DNA of 64,000 nucleotides from Lentzea albidocapillata (GCF_000719115.1 NZ_JOEA01000008.1:186001-250000), one strand, 5' to 3'. Shown: positions 40,088-48,456, numbered from the stretch's first letter. Notes: generated by a model not told the origin, from the letters alone. Numbers and translations are program-made.

Positions 40088-42115
40088 ATGCCGTTCCACT
40101 ACGACAAGGACGCGGACGGCATCGTCACCCTGACGATGGACATGTCCGGCTCCGCCAACGTGATGAACGACGAGTACCGGGGCCTGATGGGCGACGCGGT
40201 CTCGAAGCTCGAGGGCGACGACATCACCGGCGTGATCATCACGTCCGCCAAGAAGACGTTCTTCGCCGGTGGCGACCTGAACGTCCTGATCGCGATCACG
40301 CCGGAGAACGCCTCGCAGGCGCTCGAAGGCGTCGAGGAGCTCAAGTCGCAGCTGCGGCGGCTGGAGAGGCTCGGCAAGCCGGTCGTGGCGGCGATCAACG
40401 GGACCGCGCTCGGCGGCGGTTTCGAGATCGCGCTGGCCGCGCACCGCCGGATCCTGTTGAACGACAACAGCATCCGCGTCGGTCTGCCCGAGGCGACGCT
40501 GGGCCTGCTGCCCGGCGGCGGTGGCGTCACGCGCATGGTGCGTCTGCTGGGCGTGCAGAAAGCGTTGCCGTTGCTCATGGAGGGCAAGCAGCTGCGGCCG
40601 GAACGCGCGCTGCAAGCCGGAATCGTGCACCAGGTCGTGGACACGCGCGAGGAGCTGATCTCCGAGGCCCGCGCTTGGATCAAGGAGAACCCGGCGCCGG
40701 CGCAGCCGTGGGACGTGCAGGGCGCGGGCGTGCCGGACCTGAAGTTCGGCGACCCCAACAGCTATGGCTTGCTCGCGGCGGCTCCGGCCGTGCTCAGCAA
40801 GAAGTCGCACGGCGGGTACCCGGCGCCGGAGAAGATCATGGCGACGGCCGTCGAGGGCGCCTACGTCGACTTCGACACGGCGCTGAAGATCGAAGGCCGC
40901 TACTTCGTGGAACTGGCCTCCGGCCAGGTCTCCAAGAACATGATCACGGCGTTCTGGTTCAACCTCAACGAGGTCAACGGCCGCGCGTCCGCCACGGGAC
41001 GTCGGGTGGCCAAGCTCGGCGTGCTGGGCGCGGGCATGATGGGCGCCGGAATCGCCGAGGTGTCGGCGAAAGCGGGCATCGAGGTCGTCCTCAAGGACGT
41101 CAGCCTCGAAGGTGCCCAGAAGGGCGCTCAGGGCCTGGCGGGCATCACGCCGACCGACTCCGACGACGACCTCGCGGGCTGCGACCTGATCATCGAGGCC
41201 GTCTTCGAGAACCGCGAGCTCAAGAACAAGGTGCTCCCCGCGGCCGAGGAGAAGGCGTTGCCGGACGCGGTGATCGCGTCCAACACCTCGACGCTGCCGA
41301 TCACCGGCCTCGCGTCGGCGGTCACGGCGCCGGAGCGGTTCATCGGCCTGCACTTCTTCTCACCCGTGCCGAAGATGCGGCTCGTGGAGATCATCCGCGG
41401 CGAGAAGACGTCCGACGAGACGCTCCAGCGCGCGCTGGACTACGTGCGGCAGATCGGGAAGACGCCGATCGTGGTCAACGACTCGCGCGGCTTCTACACC
41501 TCGCGGACGTTCGGCACGTACGTGATCGAGGCGATCACGATGCTGGCCGAGGGTGTGGCGCCGGCGTTGATCGAGAACGTGGCGAAGAAGTCCGGCATGG
41601 CCGTCGGCCCGCTGGCGGTGTCGGACGAGGTGACGCTGTCGCTGCAGCTGAAGATCCACGACCAGACCGTCGCCGACGACCCGTCGCTGGTGTCGGAGAG
41701 CCCGGCGTACGACCTGATCCGCGAGCTGGTGTCGCTGGGCCGCAGCGGGAAGTCGACCGGCGCGGGTTTCTACGAGTACCCCGAAGGCGGGAAGAAGTTC
41801 CTGTGGCCTGAGCTCACCACCCGGTACGCGAAGGCCGACGCCGGTGTGTCCGAACAGGACGTGCGTGACCGGCTGCTGTTCGTGCAGTCGCTGGAAACCG
41901 TGCGGTGCCTGGACGAGGGCGTGCTGACGTCGGTGGCGGACGCGAACATCGGCTCGATCTTCGGGTTCGGCTTCGCGCCGTGGAGCGGTGGCACGCTGCA
42001 GTTCATCAACTCCTACGGCGTGCAGGCGTTCGTGGAACGCGCGGACTACCTCGCGGACACGTACGGGGAGCGGTTCCGGCCGCCCGCCTCGCTGCGGGAG
42101 CGCGACAGGTTCTGA
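40088..42115 (+). CDS. fadB: fatty-acid oxidation multifunctional enzyme (enoyl-CoA hydratase/3-hydroxyacyl-CoA dehydrogenase)
   Basis: 675 aa. The N-terminal crotonase domain has TSAKKTFFAGGDL (oxyanion hole), AAINGTALGGGFEIALAAHRRI and RVGLPEATLGLLPGGGG with the catalytic Glu pair. The dinucleotide-binding motif is KLGVLGAGMMGAGIAEVSAKAGIEV (about residue 304, quoted in part), then HFFSPVPKMRLVEII with catalytic His and NDSRGFYTSRTFG. The C-terminal helical domain ends in FGFAPWSGGTLQFI. It converts enoyl-CoA to 3-ketoacyl-CoA in two steps. Acts with fadA just upstream. A perfect 10-bp hairpin follows at 42141. Confidence 0.95.
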   Translation: MPFHYDKDADGIVTLTMDMSGSANVMNDEYRGLMGDAVSKLEGDDITGVIITSAKKTFFAGGDLNVLIAITPENASQALEGVEELKSQLRRLERLGKPVVAAINGTALGGGFEIALAAHRRILLNDNSIRVGLPEATLGLLPGGGGVTRMVRLLGVQKALPLLMEGKQLRPERALQAGIVHQVVDTREELISEARAWIKENPAPAQPWDVQGAGVPDLKFGDPNSYGLLAAAPAVLSKKSHGGYPAPEKIMATAVEGAYVDFDTALKIEGRYFVELASGQVSKNMITAFWFNLNEVNGRASATGRRVAKLGVLGAGMMGAGIAEVSAKAGIEVVLKDVSLEGAQKGAQGLAGITPTDSDDDLAGCDLIIEAVFENRELKNKVLPAAEEKALPDAVIASNTSTLPITGLASAVTAPERFIGLHFFSPVPKMRLVEIIRGEKTSDETLQRALDYVRQIGKTPIVVNDSRGFYTSRTFGTYVIEAITMLAEGVAPALIENVAKKSGMAVGPLAVSDEVTLSLQLKIHDQTVADDPSLVSESPAYDLIRELVSLGRSGKSTGAGFYEYPEGGKKFLWPELTTRYAKADAGVSEQDVRDRLLFVQSLETVRCLDEGVLTSVADANIGSIFGFGFAPWSGGTLQFINSYGVQAFVERADYLADTYGERFRPPASLRERDRF

Positions 42116-42140
42116 CGTTTTGGCATGTTTTGGAGTGCTT

Positions 42141-42163
42141 GCGGCCGTCCACAGGACGGCCGC
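42141..42163 (+). terminator. terminator after fadB
   Basis: GCGGCCGTCC (42141-42150), loop ACA, GGACGGCCGC (42154-42163), followed by ATTCTCTTT; 26 nt past the fadB stop. Confidence 0.8.
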
Positions 42164-42175
42164 ATTCTCTTTGCC

Positions 42176-42304
42176 ATGAAGAAACTGTTCACCGCACTGG
42201 TGTCCGCCGCGGCCGCGATGCTCGCGCTGGCGGGCCCCGTGTCGATCGACACGTTGCTGCCCAACACCGAAACGGTGGCGGCCGGGGACGGCTGGGAATG
42301 GTGA
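42176..42304 (+). CDS. small secreted peptide, 42 aa
   Basis: A short frame starting ATG AAG AAA with a strong signal-peptide profile: MKKLFTALVSAAAAMLALAG, then PVSIDTLLPNTETVAAGDGW and a final Glu-Trp. Its codon choice is biased to G/C in third position, as in real genes. It begins 13 nt after the fadB terminator and ends 2 nt before the convergent AraC gene, which leaves it with its own transcription or read-through. Similar tiny secreted peptides occur in Pseudonocardiales. It could be a signal or matrix peptide; a chance frame cannot be excluded. Confidence 0.5.
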   Translation: MKKLFTALVSAAAAMLALAGPVSIDTLLPNTETVAAGDGWEW

Positions 42305-42305
42305 G

Positions 42306-43256
42306 TCAGGCCCGGTAGGAGCCGGGTGAGGACCCGGTCCACCGCTTGAAGGCCCGGTGGAAGGCGCTCGCCTCGGAGAACCCGAGGCGCAGCGCCAGTT
42401 CCTCGACCGACTCCCCGCCCCGCACCAGCGAGGCCACCGCCTGGTCGCGCAGCAGTTGCTCACGCACCTCGCGGAACGACGTCCCCTCGGCCGCCAGCCT
42501 CCGGCGCAACGTGGGCGCCGACACCCCGAGCTGGGCCGCCACGGCCTCCAGCCCGGTCACACCGCGCCCGAGCAGCCGCCGCACGTGGCCCGACGTGTCC
42601 GCGCCGTGGTCGCGCCGCGACAACAGGTCCGCCGGCGAGTGCCGCAGGAAACGCTTCAGCGCCGCCTCGTCCTGCACGACGGGCATGCGCAGGAACTTCG
42701 GGTCGAACGCGATCGTGGTGACGCGCGCGTCGAATCGCAGCGGGCATCCGAAGATCAGGTGGTACTCGGCGGCGTGCGCCGGTTCCGGATAACCGAACTC
42801 GGCCCCCTGCAACGGGATGCGGCGACCGATGAGCCACGACGAGAAGCGGTGCCACAGCACGAGAAGCGACTCGGTGAGGAAGTGGTCGGGGTCGCCGGGG
42901 ACGTGGAGTGTGAAGCGGCCGCCGTCGAGCGAGAGCTCCAGCGGCTCGTCGAAGAGCGCGTAGAAGGCCAGGCCGCGCTTGAGTGCCGATTCGAGGTCCG
43001 GGCAATGCACGGCGAGCAGGCACATCATCGCGAACGTGCCGCGCTTCGACGGCCGCGGCCCGAAGCCCATGAACTCGTCGTCGAGGACTTCCCAGAGCGT
43101 CTGGATGAACTTCGTGTACTGCGCGGGCGTGACACGCGCACGGTCGTCCGTGAGAAGGCTCTGCGGGATACCGGCACCGAGCAGGACGACGGACGGCTCC
43201 GGGCACGCGCGGAGTGCCGCACGCACGTAGTGGATCGCCACTGTCCTGGTGTGCAC
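42306..43256 (-). CDS. AraC-family transcriptional regulator
   Basis: 316 aa from GTG 43256 (no strong ribosome binding site). The N-terminal half is the arabinose-binding-type domain of OruR/ToxR-like AraC members (DDEFMGFGPRPSKRGTFAMMCLLAVHCPDLESAL, about 55-95). The C-terminal half has the double helix-turn-helix: AVAAQLGVSAPTLRRRLAAEGTSFREVREQLLRDQAVASL and VEELALRLGFSEASAFHRAFKRWTGSSPGSYR. In this family the ligand is often an acyl-CoA or fatty acid. Its position next to fadAB suggests control of beta-oxidation genes. The 207 nt upstream, before the DM13 gene, hold its promoter. Confidence 0.88.
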   Translation of the reverse strand: MHTRTVAIHYVRAALRACPEPSVVLLGAGIPQSLLTDDRARVTPAQYTKFIQTLWEVLDDEFMGFGPRPSKRGTFAMMCLLAVHCPDLESALKRGLAFYALFDEPLELSLDGGRFTLHVPGDPDHFLTESLLVLWHRFSSWLIGRRIPLQGAEFGYPEPAHAAEYHLIFGCPLRFDARVTTIAFDPKFLRMPVVQDEAALKRFLRHSPADLLSRRDHGADTSGHVRRLLGRGVTGLEAVAAQLGVSAPTLRRRLAAEGTSFREVREQLLRDQAVASLVRGGESVEELALRLGFSEASAFHRAFKRWTGSSPGSYRA

Positions 43257-43463
43257 GACCCACAGTAAACGCCACCGGCGGCGACGCGGCTCCGGGGAGA
43301 GTGGGAGTCGCGTCACCGCCGCAGTGGGCCCACCCAGTGAGCCGTACTCCTCGCCAACGGGGCTTCCGCACGCCCGCCGGCAAGGGACGATGTTGCGTCC
43401 GTCGACGCTATGTGGTCTAGACCAGGAAAGTCAATAGTGAAAGAGTCGTCCGGTCTTGATGTT

Positions 43464-44012
43464 TCAGGCTTGTTCCAGCGGCGCGACAGCGAAGCCCGCA
43501 CTGAACCTCTGGCACCAGATCACGACACTCCGAATAGCGGACACATCCACGCTCGCCGGAATTGCGTACACCTGATCGCCACGGTTTCCCTTCAACTTGC
43601 CGAGACTCGTGAATCCCTGACCAAAGGTCTTCTCGGACGAGCTCGACACGTGCGGCGAGAGGTAAACGTACAGGTCAGGCCCATCGCTGGTGTTCAACGA
43701 GGCGAACTGGACCGAATACCCGCCACCAGGCAGTTCGATGAGGCTCGCCTTACCTGTGGTCGCGTGCTCCAGTGAGCGCCACTCGCCGGCCGCGACCTCC
43801 TTCGGCGTTTCGACAACGGGCGCGGTGGCACTCGAAGCAGTCGACTGCGCCGTCGACTGCGCCGTCGACTGAACCGTGGCCGGAGGCACGAGCAACGCGT
43901 CGCGCGTTTCGCGAACCGTGAGCAGCCGCCACGGCTGGAACAGGTACAACCCGACCCCGAGCGCGACGACCACCAGAACTGAGACGGGAATCAAGAATCG
44001 ACGAAGGCGCAT
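43464..44012 (-). CDS. membrane-anchored DM13-domain protein
   Basis: 182 aa; one N-terminal span (FLIPVSVLVVVALGVGLYLF), a linker with three tandem QSTA units, and a C-terminal DM13 domain (EWRSLEHATTGKASLIELPGGGYSVQFASLNTSDGPDLYVYLSPH in about 72-116, with GQGFTSLGKLKGNRGDQVYAIPA and VVIWCQRFSAGFAVAPL). The conserved single Cys in VIWCQRF is the proposed redox-active residue of DM13. The domain probably acts outside the membrane, in electron transfer or hydroxylation of surface compounds. Nothing adjacent is clearly linked. Confidence 0.85.
   Translation of the reverse strand: MRLRRFLIPVSVLVVVALGVGLYLFQPWRLLTVRETRDALLVPPATVQSTAQSTAQSTASSATAPVVETPKEVAAGEWRSLEHATTGKASLIELPGGGYSVQFASLNTSDGPDLYVYLSPHVSSSSEKTFGQGFTSLGKLKGNRGDQVYAIPASVDVSAIRSVVIWCQRFSAGFAVAPLEQA
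43848..43875. repeat. 12-bp tandem repeat encoding QSTA linker
   Basis: GTCGACTGCGCC-type units repeat three times within the DM13 gene and code for QSTAQSTAQSTA. A slippage-prone microsatellite in the linker, expected to vary in copy number. Confidence 0.6.
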
Positions 44013-44074
44013 ACCGAAAATACTGACCCAAACCGGACCGAAAAGAGCTTACGGAGTTGTTAGGGTGCCAAGCC

Positions 44075-44425
44075 GTGGCGACACAGGCGAGGATCGGCCA
44101 GGCCGTGCTCGGCGTCCTGATGATCGGCTGCGCTCTGACGGGCCTGTTTCCCAGACCCGTGCCGCTCCTCTTCGCCATCGCAGCAGTAGGCACGGCCAAC
44201 GCCGCGTTCCCCCTCATGCGCACGTTCGGCTCCGCACTGCTGGGCGGCGTGGCAGCAGCCTCGATCGCCCTCTCCTCGGTCCCGTTCGTCACCTGCTCCA
44301 CGGAACGCTTCACCGAGGTGTTCACCTGCTCGGGTGACGCTCCGACGTGGCATCTGACCGGAACCGTGCTGGTGGCAGGCCTTTCCGGGGCCAGTTTGGT
44401 ACTTGCCCGGATCACAGTTCAGTGA
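44075..44425 (+). CDS. small membrane protein, 116 aa
   Basis: GTG 44075 with AGGGTG at about 44062; a start at 44057 is possible. Four hydrophobic spans: IGQAVLGVLMIGCALTGLF, VPLLFAIAAVGTANAAFPL, ALLGGVAAASIALSSVPFV and LTGTVLVAGLSGASLVLARI. Two Cys between spans (TCSTERFTEVFTCSG) might form a disulphide outside. Unknown function; probably monocistronic. Divergent from the DM13 gene. Confidence 0.6.
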   Translation: MATQARIGQAVLGVLMIGCALTGLFPRPVPLLFAIAAVGTANAAFPLMRTFGSALLGGVAAASIALSSVPFVTCSTERFTEVFTCSGDAPTWHLTGTVLVAGLSGASLVLARITVQ

Positions 44426-44563
44426 CAGCGATCACTCAACCGGGGCCATCAAGGAGCCGATAAGGCAACCAGGCGAGCGTTCTCCTACCACCGGCCCAGC
44501 CGGTAATCTGCCGAAGAGCGTGATCGCCCGACTTCACACCGTGAGCATCAGAGGAGGACTGCC

Positions 44564-44953
44564 GTGCGCGCACTGTGGGCCGCAGGTGGTTCCGCCGTGC
44601 TCGGATCAGCGTTGCTCGGCGTGCTGGTAGGCATGGCGATCCATGGAGCGGCCGGCGAAGACCCGCTGAGCAGAACCCCGGCATCCACCTGGATCACGTC
44701 CACCTCCAGCACCCCACCGAGCTCGACGGAGAGCTCGACCGCGGACAGCAGCGCACCGTCGAGCTCCATCAGCTCGCCCCCGAACACGCAGCAACCACAA
44801 AAAACGACCACGCCACCCCCGGCGGCGACGAACCCGGCCCAGCCCCCGCCCCCACCGGCACAAACGACGACGCCGGCGCCGTCCTCGTCCGGCTGGCCGT
44901 GCAGCCCGCTGAACCCACTCCCGCCGCCCACCTGCAAGAACATGGGCAACTAG
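44564..44953 (+). CDS. exported Ser/Thr/Pro-rich protein
   Basis: 129 aa, GTG start preceded by AGAGGAGG. A signal anchor (ALWAAGGSAVLGSALLGVLVGMAIHG) is followed by a low-complexity stalk of Ser/Thr/Pro/Gln and, at the end, two cysteines (WPCSPLNPLPPPTCKNMG) that could form a disulphide. It looks like a surface-displayed, possibly glycosylated, stalk peptide. No catalytic domain. Convergent with the LacI gene. Confidence 0.65.
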   Translation: MRALWAAGGSAVLGSALLGVLVGMAIHGAAGEDPLSRTPASTWITSTSSTPPSSTESSTADSSAPSSSISSPPNTQQPQKTTTPPPAATNPAQPPPPPAQTTTPAPSSSGWPCSPLNPLPPPTCKNMGN

Positions 44954-44979
44954 CCGCCGGGCGCAGGCTTGCGCAAGGG

Positions 44980-46011
44980 TCAGGCAGACTCGCGCCGCAC
45001 CAACACGGTGGGCAACATCTGCTGCTTCCTCTTCACAGTCTCATCCCGGAGCAGCTTCACCAGGTGCTCGACCATCACCTTGACCTGCTCGTCAGAATCC
45101 TGCCGAACCGAGGTCAACGGCGGCGAAGTGTGCTCGGCGATGGCCACGTGATCGTCGAACCCGACCACGGCGACATCCTCGGGAACCCGCCGACCGGCCT
45201 CCTGCAACGTCTCCAGCGCCCCAGCCGCCATGAGGTCGGAAGCAACGAACACCGCATCAAGCGCGGGCACCCGCGCCAGCAACGAGGACATGGCCTTGCG
45301 CCCACCCTCCCGGGTGAACCCACCGTCCTCGGTGAGGCGAGCCGCTCCCTTGTCGTCCAGCGACATGGCCGACTTGAACCCGTTCAGACGGTCTATGGCG
45401 GACAGTTCGTCCAGGGGCCCGGAGACGTGGACGATCTTCTTGCGCCCGAGCGACTTCAGGTGCTCGGTGGCGAGTACGGCGCCGCCCTCGTTGTCGTTGT
45501 CCACGAGGTGCATGCCCCGCAACGACCCCCACGGCTTGCCGGCGTACACCACGGGCAGCGGCAGCTTCTTCACGATCGAGACCAGCTCGTCGTTGCGGTG
45601 CGGTGCGAACACCAGGGCACCGTCGACGTGACCGCCGGCCAGGAACCGGTGCGCTCGGATCTGGTCGTCCAGCGAGTGCACGAGCATGAGCACCATCTGC
45701 ACGTCGACGTCGGCCAGTGCCCGTGCCCCCGCACGGATCAGGCGCGCGAAGTGCGGGTCATCGAAGATCTTGGGTTCCGGCTCGGAGAACAGCACGGCCA
45801 CGGCGCCGGTGCGGCGGGTGACCAACGCGCGCGCGGCGCGGTTGGGCTGGTAGCCCAGCGCCGCTACTGCGGCGTTGACCGCTTCCAGTGCCTCCGGGCT
45901 GACGCGCGGTGACGCGTTCAGCACTCGTGACGCTGTCGCGCGGGAAACCCCTGCCCTCGCGGCAACGTCTTCCAACGTCGGACGCGCGTGGTTGGACACG
46001 AGCACCACCAC
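44980..46011 (-). CDS. LacI-family transcriptional regulator (CebR-like)
   Basis: 343 aa; several in-frame GTGs (46011, 46008, 46005, 45999) lie within 15 nt after GAGGAG, so the exact start is open. The N-terminal helix-turn-helix is PTLEDVAARAGVSRATASRVLNASPRVSPEALEAV with the hinge GYQPNRAARALVTRRTG. The ligand domain has DGALVFAPHRNDELV, DNDNEGGAVLATEHLKSLGRKKIVHVSG and FVASDLMAAGALETLQEAGRRVPEDVAVVGFDDHV (sugar-binding segments, quoted in part). It most likely represses the beta-glucoside operon at 48457-52965 through the TGAGAGCGCTCTCA site at 53007. That link is inferred from proximity and operator type. Confidence 0.9.
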   Translation of the reverse strand: MVVLVSNHARPTLEDVAARAGVSRATASRVLNASPRVSPEALEAVNAAVAALGYQPNRAARALVTRRTGAVAVLFSEPEPKIFDDPHFARLIRAGARALADVDVQMVLMLVHSLDDQIRAHRFLAGGHVDGALVFAPHRNDELVSIVKKLPLPVVYAGKPWGSLRGMHLVDNDNEGGAVLATEHLKSLGRKKIVHVSGPLDELSAIDRLNGFKSAMSLDDKGAARLTEDGGFTREGGRKAMSSLLARVPALDAVFVASDLMAAGALETLQEAGRRVPEDVAVVGFDDHVAIAEHTSPPLTSVRQDSDEQVKVMVEHLVKLLRDETVKRKQQMLPTVLVRRESA

Positions 46012-46024
46012 TCCTCGATGAAAA

Positions 46025-46057
46025 CCTTTGATCCGCTAAGCAGCTTAGCCCCAAAGG
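46025..46057. promoter_or_regulatory. nested palindrome upstream of the LacI gene
   Basis: An outer CCTTTG...CAAAGG pair (46025-46030 and 46052-46057) encloses GCTAAGC-A-GCTTAGC (46035-46049). It lies between the ACT-GNAT stop and the LacI start on the same strand and could be a terminator for the former or an autoregulatory operator for the latter. Confidence 0.45.
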
Positions 46058-46083
46058 ATCTCCAAGGAGGGTTTCCGCGCTGT

Positions 46084-47106
46084 TCATCGTGTTTTTTCGG
46101 CGACCTCGGTGGCTTCCGGTGCCTTCAGGGCACGCACGCGAGGCGTGATCGACACTCGGAGCAGACCGTCTTCACGGCGTGTCGTGGTGGCGAGGCCGGC
46201 GCGTGCGGCCGTGCGAACCAGGGCGGTCTCCGAAGGCAGGCACCACGCGACGAGCTCCGTGAACCCGGCGGCGCGGGCGTCCGACGCCAGGGCGCCGAGC
46301 AGGGCCGCGCCCACGCCTCGGCGTTGCCAGGAGTCCTCGACCAACAACGAGACCTCGGCGCAGTCCGGTGTGCCGGTGTGGATGAGTTGTCCCAGGGCGA
46401 CGACCTGGTCGCCGCACTGAGCGAGGACCGTGGTGCCGCGCGGCGGGCTGAGCAGGCGGTGCAGCCAGCGGCGGGGCACGGTGCGCATGCCCGAGTGGTA
46501 GCGGTTGAACATCGTCCTCATGGAACAGCGGGAGTGCAGGGCGGCGACGGCGTCCTCGTCCGCGTCGGACCCCGGACGCAGGACCAATGCCGCGCCGTCG
46601 TCGCTGAGCACCGCACGCATCGAGGGCGCCGGGGCGTCCACGAGGTCGAGCAACGCCTGTGCGCGCGTGAGTTCGACCTGGGTGAAGGGAGCCCAGCCTC
46701 GCCGGGCCACCCACTCTCCCAGCTGGACCTGGCCGTCGGCGGCCTCGCCGACCGTCACGGAGTCGGCGGCCAGTACCTGGCGGAGCGCGTCGCCGGTCTG
46801 TTCCGGGTCGGTGAGCGCCATCCGCGCGGCGCGCAGCACGGCGGTCGGCTCGTCCACGAGGTCGCGCAGGTCGGCTCGGGTGATGCCGACGCGTTTGCCT
46901 CCCTCGCTGCGCACCGCCTCGACGAGGTCCGCGGGGAGCACGCCGGGAGCCGCCCGCACGACGATCTCGTCCAGCACCCCGCCGGGCACGGGGATCACGT
47001 GCAGCGCGAGGACGTTGCAGTCGGCGGCGGCCAGCCGGACGGTGACGCGCGCGAGCGCGCCGGGGCTGTCGCTGAGTTCGAAGCGCAGGCGCCAGGTCGT
47101 CGTCAT
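46084..47106 (-). CDS. ACT-domain GNAT acetyltransferase
   Basis: 340 aa. The N-terminus is an ACT domain (TWRLRFELSDSPGALARVTVRLAAADCNVLALHVIPV, residues about 4-40), a small amino-acid-binding module. The C-terminal half is a GNAT domain with acetyl-CoA motif SLLVEDSWQRRGVGAALLGALASDARAAGF (about 253-280). RYHSGMRTVPRRWL lies before it. ACT-GNAT combinations in actinobacteria are amino-acid-regulated protein lysine acetyltransferases (AAPat type), so allosteric control of protein acetylation is a good working role. The order here is ACT first, GNAT last. Independent of its neighbours. Confidence 0.8.
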   Translation of the reverse strand: MTTTWRLRFELSDSPGALARVTVRLAAADCNVLALHVIPVPGGVLDEIVVRAAPGVLPADLVEAVRSEGGKRVGITRADLRDLVDEPTAVLRAARMALTDPEQTGDALRQVLAADSVTVGEAADGQVQLGEWVARRGWAPFTQVELTRAQALLDLVDAPAPSMRAVLSDDGAALVLRPGSDADEDAVAALHSRCSMRTMFNRYHSGMRTVPRRWLHRLLSPPRGTTVLAQCGDQVVALGQLIHTGTPDCAEVSLLVEDSWQRRGVGAALLGALASDARAAGFTELVAWCLPSETALVRTAARAGLATTTRREDGLLRVSITPRVRALKAPEATEVAEKTR

Positions 47107-47178
47107 GACGTCAAGAGTTCATGGAACTTGTTGCCGCGAGGCGAACCACGGGTAAAACGCTCGTCATAGGGTCGCCGC

Positions 47179-48378
47179 ATGAGGAGAACACTGGCCGTAG
47201 GCCTCACTTTGCTCACCGTCACGGCACTGGCCACGCCCACCACCGCCGCTCCCGGTACGGCCGGCCAGAAGCCTCCCAGGCAGGCCACGCTGACGAATTT
47301 CGCCTTTCTCCCGGCGGAGACCTACCTGCCCGGCAGCGAACCGAGCGGCGCGGCACTGGGGACGGCCCCGATCAACGGGGTCACGCCGCCGTTCGCGGAC
47401 CAGCCGATCCAGGGTTTCAGCGGTCTCGTCCGCAACAGCGACGGCACGTTCGACGCCATCTCGGACAACGGCTACGGCACCAAGGCCAACAGCGCGGACT
47501 TCCTGCTGCGCATCCACCGCATCGCGCCCGACTTCGCGAAGAACACCGTCGACGTGCTCGGCGGCATCACGCTGACCGACCCGAACGGCCACATCCCGTT
47601 CCCGCTGACCAGGCAGGACCGGGTGATCACCGGCGCCGACATCGACATCGAGTCGGTCACCCGCGGCGCCGACGGCACGTACTGGATGGGCGACGAGTTC
47701 GGCCCGTACCTGCTGCACTTCGACCGAGCGGGTCGCCTGATGGCACCTCCGGCTCCACTGCCGGGCGTGCGTGCTCCGGAGAACCCCGCCGGCAACCCGA
47801 ACCTGGGCGGCAGCAAGGGCTTCGAGGGCATCACGCTCTCGCCGGACGGCAGGACGATCAACGCGCTGCTGGAGGGCACCGTCGCCGGTGACACGCCGGG
47901 CACGCTGCGCCTCAACGAGTTCGACATCGCGAGCAACAGCTTCACCGGCAAGACCTGGCGCTACCAGTTGGAGGACCCGAACTTCGCCATCGGCGACGCC
48001 ATCGCGGTCGACGCCAACCGGCTGCTGATCATCGAGCGGGACAGTGCCCAGGGCGCCGACGCGATCGTCAAGCGCGTCTACCTGGCCGACAAGCGGGACC
48101 GGAACAACGACGGCAGGCTCGACAAGACACTGGTCGCCGACCTGCTGAACCTCGCCAACCCGAAGCACGTCGGCGGGCAGGCGGACCCGTTCAGGTTCCC
48201 GTTCGTCACGATCGAGGACGTCACGATCCTCGACGACCGCACGATCGCGGTGCTCAACGACAACAACTTCCCGTCGTCGTCGGGCCGCACGCCGGGCAAG
48301 CCCGACAACAACGAGTTCATCACCATCAAGCTCGGGCAGAACCTGCACGCCGACCCGAGGGTCCTGCGCAGGCGCTGA
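47179..48378 (+). CDS. secreted esterase-like phytase-family protein
   Basis: 399 aa with a signal peptide (RRTLAVGLTLLTVTALATPTTAA) and no further membrane span. Motifs of the phytase-like esterase family (PF13449): PIQGFSGLVRNSDGTFDAISDNGYGT, ADIDIESVTRGADGTYWMGDEFGPYLLHFD, GFEGITLSPDGRTINALLEG and FVTIEDVTILDDRTIAVLNDNNFPSSSGR (all in order over residues 70-380, quoted in part). It is probably exported and hydrolyses a phosphate or carboxyl ester; the substrate is unknown. It is divergent from the ACT-GNAT gene and convergent with the beta-glucosidase. Confidence 0.85.
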   Translation: MRRTLAVGLTLLTVTALATPTTAAPGTAGQKPPRQATLTNFAFLPAETYLPGSEPSGAALGTAPINGVTPPFADQPIQGFSGLVRNSDGTFDAISDNGYGTKANSADFLLRIHRIAPDFAKNTVDVLGGITLTDPNGHIPFPLTRQDRVITGADIDIESVTRGADGTYWMGDEFGPYLLHFDRAGRLMAPPAPLPGVRAPENPAGNPNLGGSKGFEGITLSPDGRTINALLEGTVAGDTPGTLRLNEFDIASNSFTGKTWRYQLEDPNFAIGDAIAVDANRLLIIERDSAQGADAIVKRVYLADKRDRNNDGRLDKTLVADLLNLANPKHVGGQADPFRFPFVTIEDVTILDDRTIAVLNDNNFPSSSGRTPGKPDNNEFITIKLGQNLHADPRVLRRR

Positions 48379-48383
48379 CACAA

Positions 48384-48430
48384 GAGAGCGCTCTCACCTG
48401 CAGGCACAAGTATCCGCAGGTGAGAGCGCT
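48384..48430. terminator. 15-bp bidirectional terminator with an embedded LacI-type operator core
   Basis: AGCGCTCTCACCTGC (48387-48401) and GCAGGTGAGAGCGCT (48416-48430) form a perfect 15-bp stem, loop 14 nt. The left edge also forms GAGAGCGCTCTC (48384-48395), the core of the operator at 53007-53020. It lies between convergent genes, just past the phytase-like gene and 27 nt before the GH1 stop. Confidence 0.85.
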
Positions 48431-48456
48431 GAGGCCCCCTCGGCCCGTCCTATCGG

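Noticed and set aside
39109..41811. A 900-codon open frame on the + strand across fadA and fadB
   Set aside because: It is out of frame with two complete enzymes and is Arg/Gly/Ala-rich, the usual shadow of high-GC coding DNA.
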